Below are positions 7,701-11,793 of a DNA stretch of 11,793 nt, piece after piece. Below the pieces are notes generated by a model. That model saw nothing but the letters and a program-made list of their open reading frames with translations, did no database searches and had not been told where the DNA came from. Position 1 is the stretch's first letter; every line of letters begins with the position of its first letter. The position numbers and the translations under genes are program-made. Origin of the DNA: Phoronis ovalis (lineage: Eukaryota > Phoronida > Phoronidae); assembly GCA_028565635.1 (NCBI GenBank), contig JAOXYB010041360.1:1-11793 (forward strand), read 5' to 3'.

Positions 7701-10700
7701 AAACGTTAGTATTGCTTACATTCATTCAATATTGAGGGCTATAGGCGGGGGGGGGGCGGTTCGCGAGCAGCGAGCATTGGGGTCTGTTAAGTTCGAGCAG
7801 CGAGCATTGGGGTCTGTTAAGTTCGAGCAGCGAGCATTGTCTTGGTCTGTTAAGTGCGAGCAGCGAGCACTGTTTTTTGGCGACCATTTTTTTTGTTTGT
7901 TTTCTAATTTTATTTACTATTCTATTTTTTTTTGGTTGTTTATTTTTCTGGTTAAGTGAGAGCAGCGAGCAATGCCGATTTTTAAGTGCGAGCAGTTCAC
8001 CTTGGGGAGTACCCCCTACCCCCCCCCCTCAATATTGTATCCAGCAACACATTTCCGGTCCAGGGGTATTTTTTGATGATTATGAGATGTCGTGTCAGAT
8101 TTTGTTACAATCTCAACTATGAACCCCTCCACTAATCAATTATTCTTGTGTCGACACCTTGTTGCTCAGTTAGGGCCAATCAGTACCTATCACTAATATT
8201 GATATTTGTGTTGTGACAAATAAATAAGACTACATAGTTTTGATCGACCTGACACTATAATTATGACTACAAGCAAACTCAAATTTTGCGTCGATCAACC
8301 ATTACGAAATAGATAACTTGCCATCAGGGCTTAAATTGCAGGCCTCTCCTTTCTGTGTCAGGCACTAAAACTACTACTACTACTACTGCAGAAGAGATTT
8401 CCCAATTATTAGCCAAAGCTTTTGCAAACAAGCACATGAAGTTGTATCAACGTTGATAATATGTACTTAGCACCAATGTCGATAAACGTTGTATCAAGAC
8501 AACGTTGATACAACTTGATGCAAAAAAGGGGTTTATTTTGAGTGAACGGAGCTTTGTGCATGACAAATACGGTGTGTTTAATATGGATGGTAAGTAAGTA
8601 GTTGACATTATATAAGCTAATTTTATCGTTTGAATTGCTATCATGGCCAAAAGTATGTTTATCAACACAAAATCATAGTTATGTTATTATAGTTGATGCT
8701 CGGTAATATTGGTCCGGAAGAATTTGTAAAAAGTCCATTCGAAACTACTTACAATAACAGAGATTTGTATACTCAGTGGTGTAACAGATTACCATTTTTT
8801 GTGGCAACAGAAATATGTATGGTAAGTACAATGCTAAAAAAAGTAGGCTTTCATGTCAAAACAGCATTCAAAGTTTTCCAATTCATGTTCATATGTCTTC
8901 AGTTTCATTTTCCTATGTCTTCAGTTTCATTTTCATATGTCTTCAGTTTCATTTTCCTATGTCTTCAGTTTCATTTTCCTATGTCTTCAGTTTCATCACA
9001 GAGTACGTTCATGACTTTAATTCTAATTCCTTGTATAACTCGTTTTTATTTTATTTCCATTTCAGCATTTAAAGAAAAAGCAAAGAGTGCGCGTGATACA
9101 ATATTTCATAGACGTTGCACAGGAATGTTCACGCTTAGGAAACCTTAATTCGTTAATGCAAATACTTTCTGGGCTGGAAATGTCTACTGTAAGCCGACTA
9201 AAACAGACTTGGGCAAAAGTGAATAAATCAAGCATTGCCCAATATCAAAGTTTATTAAAACTAATGGACCCATCTGGTAATATGGCAAATTACAGAGCGT
9301 CGCTGGGAGAGATGATAAAGAATTATGCTAATACTACGGGTATAATAAAACCAATCGTCATTCCTTGGTTTAGTCTCTTTTCGAAAGATGCGTTTATGAT
9401 AAATGAGGCCAATGCTGATCGGTAAGTTGAAGATATTGTTTTAAAAAAATCACATTCTTATTTTCCTTTATTTCACGTCGACATTACATTGTAACAACTT
9501 ATCGTCAGGCATCATTTTTCATGTTCCATTCTCATATTCAGTAGGTTTTCTTAATAATGTATTAAAAGTTAGAACTCTTTCGTTGATACGGTGCCCTTTC
9601 TATTTATGGTTTATTTCCAGACTTGAAGAAGGTGGCTACATAAATGTTGATAAGTTCTGGAAGCTGTCAAAATTAATCAATGATTTCATTGACTGGAAAG
9701 AAATTGCGGTACGAGTAAAACATTATACCCTGTTGCACGAGAACTTTACATTTATTAGCTAACTCTTTATTAGTGATACATGCGTGAGTAACCACGAAAC
9801 AATTGCAATTCATTTATGTATTATGTAACAAGTTGGTCTCGATTATCAATGTCACATTGTACGGAAAAAGGTCTAATATTAGATTTTTTTTAATCACTTG
9901 TCCTTTAGACGTTTTTTAATAACCTATGTGCAAATACATACAGTATTTTGGGGATAATTTGGCACGACTTGTAATCGTTAGTTTAAAGTTGAATTTAAAA
10001 GTTATTATTATTTCATTTGGAGCACTCTTGTTTTCATTCACATATTGTCATATTTATAATGTCACTGCTAGCTAAGTATTTATTTTCAAATAACCTAATT
10101 TTCAGTGTCCATTTGATAGACAAGATAATATTTTAGACTACATCCTGACTAACCGGCTATTCAATGAAAATTGTAAGTAATCTATTACACTTAGTAAGAG
10201 AGGATTTTGTTAATCCGTTGTGTAAATCTTTTTGGGACCATCTCTTGTCGGTACCTCTTCTTTTTCTCGTGGACTTGTTGTGGTACAATATTATCATTTA
10301 CCCAAGATGAGTTTCACGCTATAAGTCGCAAATATTCGTGTAATTATGATAACTAAATACATTTTATCTGAAATATGCATGTGATCAATGCTGCAATATT
10401 TTCAATTTGTAATGTTATGCAATTATGCAAGTTTTCAGCATAAAATGTCATTTAGTTTGCTTTGTTGAATTTAATTTAAAGCGATTAAAAACGTCGATCA
10501 ATCGTGTTTTTGTGAAACTGAAGACGTATTCTGACGCCATTAGTTAATTTATTTATTAAGCACTCTAGACTGAATTTCAGCTCTTGAACTTGCCTCATAC
10601 GATTGTGAACAACCAGTGATTGGCTATCAACAGCAGAAATATGAACAACTCAAGTAAGTACCATTGAGATTTTCGGAGCTGTTGGTATATTTAGATATTT

Positions 10701-11077
10701 TCATAAAAATATTTTCTTCGTTTATTGACTGACAACTTGTTGTTTAAAAAATTACAGTAATCTTTCAGGTTTTAAAAGTATTCTGTAACAAATAAAATGT
10801 AATGAGTGTTTATTAAAATACCAACGTATTTAAAACAAATGTGATATTAAACTGTTAAAATCTATGCCATTTATCATTTGTGCTATGGCAACAGCCATGT
10901 TTGCCTGGGTTTGCAGAAAACAATCAATAACCCGTCATTTCATAATTTTTTTTCTAAGATACATCCGAATGGAAAACATATACAATTTGCACAGTAGTAC
11001 TTGGTTTGTCCACTTCAGCTCTCCTTTTCTAAGGAAATGATTACTTGTTTTGTTACAGAGCTCAGGCCAGATTCTAG
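4108..11077 (+). CDS. RASGEF1: RASGEF1-family guanine nucleotide exchange factor, complete 12-exon gene model (about 628 aa)
   Basis: Joining twelve exons with GT-AG borders gives one uninterrupted frame of about 628 codons ending in TAG at 11075. Residues 1-202 are a low-complexity Ser/Pro/Arg-rich extension. Residues about 205-335 match the RasGEF_N domain (LIDHLV, EYIFAFLLGARIF, EWTELFPYDF). Residues about 365-600 match the Cdc25-type catalytic domain (LAQQLT, NIGPEEFV, VATEICM, YFIDVAQEC, LGNLNSLMQILSGLEMS, SRLKQTWAKV, VIPWFSLF, INEANADR, KFWKLSK, CPFDRQ). These correspond block by block, in order, to vertebrate RASGEF1B as I remember it (about 470 aa), so this protein is longer only at the N terminus. 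Known members promote GDP/GTP exchange on Ras-family GTPases, with Rap2 reported for RASGEF1A/B; activity here is inferred. The ATG at 4108 has a strong context (A at -3, G at +4). An in-frame ATG at 3973 would add 45 residues but has T at -3. Which of the vertebrate paralogues 1A/1B/1C is closest cannot be decided; a single ancestral-type gene is likely in an invertebrate. Confidence 0.9.
4450..4503 (+). repeat. Coding tandem repeat, S-P-x-x block 1 (5 units)
   Basis: A 12-nt period of the type TCACCAxxxxxx encodes Ser-Pro at residues 115, 119, 123, 127 and 131, exactly four residues apart. Intervening pairs are mostly Ser/Thr/Arg/Asn. Synonymous drift between units shows the block is not brand new. 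The opposite strand reads as LGE-rich shadow frames. Confidence 0.85.
4585..4665 (+). repeat. Coding tandem repeat, S-P-x-x block 2 (7 units, Arg-rich)
   Basis: Ser-Pro occurs at residues 160, 164, 168, 172, 176, 180 and 184 with no break in the four-residue period. The filler positions are mostly Arg, Ser or Lys (SPRS, SPRR, SPSR, SPIR, SPGK, SPRS). It is more basic than block 1, and 28 residues of non-repeat sequence separate the two blocks. Confidence 0.88.
4714..6069 (+). other. Intron 1 (1356 bp)
   Basis: It is bounded by GTAAGT and tgtttag and separates the extension exon from the conserved domains. It contains a small GC-rich patch with AGCTCGCCC repeated at 5150-5158 and 5163-5171, in otherwise AT-rich sequence. 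I see no gene or RNA inside it. Confidence 0.75.
6070..6174 (+). CDS. RASGEF1: Exon 2: start of RasGEF_N domain (residues 203-237)
   Basis: The acceptor is ctgtttag|GTT and the donor GAA|GTAAGT; length is 105 nt with phase 0 at both ends. It encodes VTDDVLYEDERVIAAKSLQS and then LIDHLVETLVSYPDE. The SLQSLIDHLV core matches the first helix of RASGEF1 RasGEF_N domains (SLEALIQHLV in the vertebrate protein as I remember it). The acceptor has only a weak pyrimidine tract, but both frame and homology support it. Confidence 0.88.
6366..6437 (+). mobile_element. Degenerate tRNA-Lys-like SINE head (intron 2)
   Basis: The segment begins GCCCGGTTTGCTAGATTGGTA and has TTTTTAATCC at the anticodon-loop position and TTGGGTTC at the T-arm position. 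These resemble the order and spacing of tRNA-Lys (GCCCGGCTAGCTCAGTCGGTA..., CTTTTAATC/CTCTTAATC, GTGGGTTCGA). Box A is about 10 of 12 to consensus; box B keeps GGTTC but has lost GANTCC. It cannot fold as a working tRNA: the 3' acceptor strand is not complementary. A tRNA-Lys-derived SINE or tRNA pseudogene fits best. The body of the SINE, if present, may extend to about 6560, but I cannot define its end. Confidence 0.45.
6714..6841 (+). CDS. RASGEF1: Exon 3: RasGEF_N domain (residues 238-280)
   Basis: The acceptor is acttttacag|GCG and the donor CTCAG|GTATTT. Length is 128 nt: phase 0 in, with two bases carried to exon 4. It encodes AEYIFAFLLGARIFLKPRYL, continuing to QACHLASLKNSDMMLLL. It matches the YIFTFLLSSRLF...VCHLC segment remembered for vertebrate RASGEF1B. 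The donor GTATTT is the weakest in the gene; reading through it meets a stop at once (TAT TTG TGA). Confidence 0.9.
6950..7091 (+). CDS. RASGEF1: Exon 4: RasGEF_N domain, EWTELFPYDF motif (residues 280-327)
   Basis: The acceptor gttttatag|T completes the split Ser codon AG|T and is followed by EWTELFPYDFKNARMMNLLL, almost the same as the TEWTETFPYDF...RMM signature of RASGEF1. The donor is either GTG|GTCAGT at 7092, chosen for its better +4 to +6 match, or CAA|GTGGTC at 7089. Both leave phase 0, so the only difference is one Val residue. The end is therefore uncertain by 3 nt. Confidence 0.88.
7092..7406 (+). other. Intron 4 (315 bp) with (TA)10 microsatellite
   Basis: Apart from the TA run at 7253-7272 it is unremarkable AT-rich intron sequence ending in a good pyrimidine tract and TAG. 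An open frame at 7197-7382 crosses the microsatellite and has no coding character. Confidence 0.7.
7253..7272. repeat. (TA)10 microsatellite
   Basis: Ten uninterrupted TA units within intron 4. Confidence 0.9.
7407..7514 (+). CDS. RASGEF1: Exon 5: linker between RasGEF_N and catalytic domain (residues 328-363)
   Basis: The acceptor is cgtttctag|CTG and the donor ACA|GTAAGC; length is 108 nt, phase 0 at both ends. It encodes LTDNEAYKEGMERLAKKIES followed by VIDTFGPRLASQEERT. The predicted helix falls where RASGEF1 has its CLIRKLAAL-like helix. Sequence conservation is low, as expected of the linker, so the call rests mainly on frame continuity, strong splice signals and position. Confidence 0.82.
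7622..7687 (+). CDS. RASGEF1: Exon 6: first block of the Cdc25-type RasGEF domain (residues 364-385)
   Basis: The acceptor is tttttttacag|ATT and the donor ATG|GTGAGT; length is 66 nt, phase 0 at both ends. The 22 codons include YKELAQQLTVIEM, the LAxQLTxIE block that opens RasGEF catalytic domains. This small exon is easily missed by ORF calling. Confidence 0.9.
7735..8028. mobile_element. 294-bp insertion-like block bounded by a 9-bp direct repeat (intron 6)
   Basis: TCAATATTG occurs at 7726-7734 and again at 8029-8037, immediately outside a block that starts AGGGCTATAGGCGGGGG and ends CTACCCCCCCCCC. The G-run at the left and C-run at the right make the ends roughly inverted. Inside are about six copies of a CGAGCAGCGAGCA motif. 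The pattern fits a small non-autonomous element with a 9-bp target duplication. Because CAATATTG is itself palindromic, the flanks can also be read as 12-bp inverted ends (CAATATTGAGGG at 7727-7738, CCCTCAATATTG at 8026-8037). No transposase is present. Confidence 0.5.
7764..7870. repeat. Tandem 30/33-bp repeat CGAGCAGCGAGCATTGG...
   Basis: CGAGCAGCGAGCA starts at 7764, 7794, 7824 and 7857. The first units are near-identical 30-mers containing GGGGTCTGTTAAGTT; one 33-bp spacing carries a small insertion. Two diverged copies follow at about 7959 and 7989, each preceded by TTAAGTG. An open frame through the array is a by-product of the 30-bp (divisible by three) period. Confidence 0.88.
8370..8387. 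repeat. (ACT)6 microsatellite
   Basis: Six perfect ACT units in intron 6. Confidence 0.85.
8439..8516. repeat. 17-bp perfect inverted repeat with a third nested arm
   Basis: AAGTTGTATCAACGTTG (8439-8455) is the exact reverse complement of 8500-8516. A further forward copy of GTTGTATCAA (8488-8497) can instead pair with TTGATACAAC (8505-8514) across only seven bases. Two mutually exclusive hairpins are therefore possible. It may be a decayed small inverted-repeat element. Confidence 0.8.
8693..8821 (+). CDS. RASGEF1: Exon 7: RasGEF domain, NIGPEEFV to VATEICM (residues 386-428)
   Basis: The acceptor is tgttattatag|TTG and the donor ATG|GTAAGT; length is 129 nt, phase 0 at both ends. It encodes LMLGNIGPEEFVKSP, a shorter variable linker than in vertebrates, then YTQWCNRLPFFVATEICM. 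The latter corresponds to EWFNRLSYLVATEICM in RASGEF1 and to the W-x(n)-EI structural block of Cdc25 domains. The TTG at the start is an internal Leu codon, not a start. Confidence 0.93.
8892..8996 (+). repeat. 22-bp minisatellite in intron 7 (about 4.8 copies)
   Basis: TATGTCTTCAGTTTCATTTTCC starts at 8892, 8914, 8936, 8958 and 8980; the only variation is CCTATG versus CATATG at unit borders. Each unit contains a pyrimidine-rich stretch followed by CAG on the coding strand. The period is not a multiple of three, so the open frames running through it are artefacts. Confidence 0.95.
9066..9421 (+). CDS. RASGEF1: Exon 8: catalytic core of the RasGEF domain (residues 429-547)
   Basis: The acceptor is atttccatttcag|CAT and the donor GATCG|GTAAGT; it is the longest internal exon (356 nt). 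It encodes HLKKKQRVRVIQYFIDVAQE, then NLNSLMQILSGLEMS, VSRLKQTWAKV, MDPSGNMANYRASL, VIPWFSLFSKDAFMINEANA and DR. The FIDVAxEC...NxNSLM...SRLKxTW block is the most conserved part of Cdc25 domains and includes helices that contact the GTPase. Two bases of the Arg codon are carried to exon 9. Confidence 0.95.
9621..9708 (+). CDS. RASGEF1: Exon 9: RasGEF domain, KFWKLSK segment (residues 547-576)
   Basis: The acceptor ggtttatttccag|A completes CG|A (Arg), followed by LEEGGYINVDKFWKLSKLIN and DFIDWKEIA; the donor is GCG|GTACGA. It matches NxxKFWxLAKxxxxFxxWK of RASGEF1. Length is 88 nt and phase 0 is restored at its end. Confidence 0.93.
9709..10105 (+). other. Intron 9 (397 bp), nothing recognisable
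   Basis: Bounded by GTACGA and aattttcag. AT-rich, with no repeats or frames of note. Confidence 0.8.
10106..10172 (+). CDS. RASGEF1: Exon 10: end of RasGEF domain, CPFDRQ (residues 577-599)
   Basis: The acceptor is cctaattttcag|TGT and the donor AATT|GTAAGT; length is 67 nt, with one base carried on. It encodes CPFDRQDNILDYILTNRLFN, matching CPFERDRKILQYLLTVPVF in the vertebrate family as I remember it. This is the final helix of the catalytic domain. Confidence 0.92.
10173..10580 (+). other. Intron 10 (408 bp), nothing recognisable
   Basis: Bounded by GTAAGT and gaatttcag. AT-rich, with no repeats or frames of note. Confidence 0.8.
10581..10653 (+). CDS. RASGEF1: Exon 11: C-terminal tail (residues 599-623)
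   Basis: The acceptor ctgaatttcag|CT completes T|CT (Ser) and is followed by LELASYDCEQP, equivalent to the ALYLASYESEGP tail of RASGEF1. Next come a Gln/Lys/Tyr-rich end (YQQQKYEQL) and the donor CAA|GTAAGT. Two bases are carried to the last exon. Confidence 0.88.
10654..11058 (+). other. Intron 11 (405 bp), nothing recognisable
   Basis: Bounded by GTAAGT and ttgttacag. It leads to the six-codon last coding exon, so its 3' border rests on signal and frame rather than homology. Confidence 0.7.
11059..11077 (+). CDS. RASGEF1: Exon 12 coding part: last residues KAQARF and stop
   Basis: The acceptor tgttttgttacag|A completes AA|A (Lys), then GCT CAG GCC AGA TTC and TAG at 11075-11077. Only six codons are involved, so homology cannot confirm it. 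The strong acceptor, the correct phase and the polyadenylation signals 200 bp downstream make it the natural last exon. Confidence 0.78.
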
Positions 11078-11234
11078 AAGCACGATTTGAACATCTTCCC
11101 AAGGCATAGGCTGTGATAAATTAAAAATATTTCTTTCCTGTGTTTATAAACTAGTTTGATAACAAAGAGTAGTAGTGATCCATATTGAACAAGGACTATG
11201 AACTAACAACACAGCGAAGACCGGTAGTCCTCAT

Positions 11235-11252
11235 ACGGCACATGTGTGCCGT
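11235..11252 (+). promoter_or_regulatory. 3' UTR hairpin ACGGCAC/GTGCCGT
   Basis: ACGGCACA and TGTGCCGT are perfect inverted arms around TG. As RNA this would form a 7-bp stem with a four-base AUGU loop. It is GC-rich in an AT-rich UTR and lies 22 nt upstream of the first AATAAA. A post-transcriptional role is inference. Confidence 0.4.
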
Positions 11253-11274
11253 GATCATTATGATTGTAAAGTTG

Positions 11275-11287
11275 AATAAAAAATAAA
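11275..11287 (+). terminator. Polyadenylation signals AATAAA (two, 7 nt apart)
   Basis: Exact AATAAA hexamers occur at 11275-11280 and 11282-11287, about 200 nt after the stop codon. They are the first such signals downstream of the last exon. A further AATAAA at 11467-11472 could serve as a distal alternative. Confidence 0.65.
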
Positions 11288-11300
11288 AAATGCAAAAAAC

Positions 11301-11793
11301 TGACGAAAACTTTCTATAAACTGCAAATGAAAATTCGTTTTCGGACTCCAAATGCTTGAATTTTTCTGCGATAATGATATAATACGATGTTATGAGTATT
11401 TGTCCATTTCAAAGCATTTTTCCTTTCTGGTTCTTTTGTGCACCAGGACTGGTAACGTATGTAGTAAATAAATTATCTATGTATATGGAAACACATATTA
11501 GTTCGATTAAAAAAATAAGGAAACGTCAATGTTTTTAGTGTTTTCTTGTTGTCCGTAAACAGTACGAACTATCCAAAAGCATTGTCGGCATTCAACCGCA
11601 GAAAGGATCATATTTCTTTGCGCGGTTCTGTATGAACAAAAGACGAGAACAAGTGAATAGAACGCTGAGAAGAGAGAAAATCAGAAATGATACGGTATAT
11701 CCTAGACCTATTATTGCCTCAATGTGACATGTTGGGAAGGTTTGGGTCCGCGACCAGTGATTCCATCACGTGCACGTGTCTTATTTGCAGTTT
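11301..11793. other. Downstream intergenic DNA
   Basis: No open frame or RNA gene is visible. The last 27 bases hold a double E-box (CACGTGCACGTG, 11767-11778) followed by an acceptor-like ttatttgcag. The window ends before any neighbouring gene can be recognised. Confidence 0.55.
11767..11778. promoter_or_regulatory. Tandem E-box CACGTGCACGTG
   Basis: Two adjoining palindromic CACGTG hexamers, the classic binding site for bHLH-zip factors such as Myc/Max/USF. Function is unknown; the site is at the window edge. Confidence 0.3.

Larger units (their letters stand above)
8038..8692 (+). other. Distal part of intron 6
   Basis: It contains an (ACT)6 run at 8370-8387 and a 17-bp inverted repeat (8439-8516). 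No exon-like frame with conserved sequence lies between exons 6 and 7. The catalytic-domain alignment is continuous across the junction, apart from a short variable linker coded in exon 7, so no exon is missing here. Confidence 0.65.
11078..11300 (+). other. RASGEF1: 3' untranslated region of the RASGEF1 gene (end approximate)
   Basis: The stretch after the stop codon has no open frame, holds a strong 18-nt hairpin (11235-11252) and reaches two overlapping-type AATAAA signals. Cleavage would be expected 10-30 nt after these, near 11295-11310. The exact end is inferred. Confidence 0.6.

Noticed and set aside
7732-8122. Two plus-strand frames through the intron 6 repeat block (QRALGSVKFE repeats)
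   Set aside because: The repeated peptide reflects the 30-bp period; no domain, and the block lies inside an intron.
8447-8668. Minus-strand frame in intron 6
   Set aside because: It runs through the inverted repeat and AT-rich intron and has no coding features.
8822-9065. Frames with QFHFPMSSVSFSYVF repeats continuing from exon 7
   Set aside because: This is intron 7 with a 22-bp minisatellite. A strong GTAAGT donor follows VATEICM, and the family sequence resumes at HLKKKQRVRV after the acceptor at 9065.
1-11793. CRISPR array, bacterial operon or phage system
   Set aside because: The repeats lack unique spacers, the gene has spliceosomal introns, and the domains are animal signalling domains.

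Overview
The window is AT-rich animal nuclear DNA. It carries one recognisable protein-coding gene on the + strand, split by at least eleven GT-AG introns, with intergenic sequence on both sides. The spliced product is a member of the RASGEF1 family (RasGEF domain-containing family member 1A/B/C in vertebrates): a RasGEF_N domain followed by a Cdc25-type RasGEF catalytic domain. The small introns (about 0.1 to 1.4 kb), the many minisatellites and a degenerate tRNA-Lys-like SINE head suggest an invertebrate. A lophotrochozoan such as a mollusc is plausible, but that is a guess; the sequence alone does not fix the phylum.

Layout. Positions 1-3640 show no gene. The far left end has a GC-rich hairpin and a higher-order tandem repeat, and there is a perfect 27-bp palindrome near 1680. 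Positions about 3640-4107 look like a promoter and leader: a full CRE (TGACGTCA) lies 20 bp from a one-mismatch copy, with a TATA-like box downstream. Coding exons run from 4108 to 11077 (4108-4713, 6070-6174, 6714-6841, 6950-7091, 7407-7514, 7622-7687, 8693-8821, 9066-9421, 9621-9708, 10106-10172, 10581-10653, 11059-11077). Reading phase is preserved across every junction, and the joined model gives about 628 residues. A short 3' UTR with an 18-nt hairpin ends near AATAAA signals at 11275 and 11282. Positions 11300-11793 show no gene.

What the gene does. Vertebrate RASGEF1 proteins are guanine nucleotide exchange factors reported to act on the Ras-family GTPase Rap2. The C-terminal two thirds here aligns from memory with human RASGEF1B almost from end to end. 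The N-terminal 200 residues do not: they form a long basic, Ser/Pro-rich, probably disordered extension. It contains two blocks of strict S-P-x-x tetrapeptide repeats (5 and 7 units) and begins with MGNIC. This extension is the most unusual part of the gene.

The introns hold most of the other structure: a 294-bp insertion-like block bounded by a 9-bp direct repeat (intron 6), a 17-bp perfect inverted repeat with a competing third arm (intron 6), a 22-bp minisatellite whose every unit resembles a 3' splice site (intron 7), and a tRNA-Lys-like SINE remnant (intron 2). I see no sign of a prokaryotic-type system, CRISPR array, virus or second gene. No splice junction here has transcript support; all are inferred from GT-AG signals, frame continuity and remembered family conservation.
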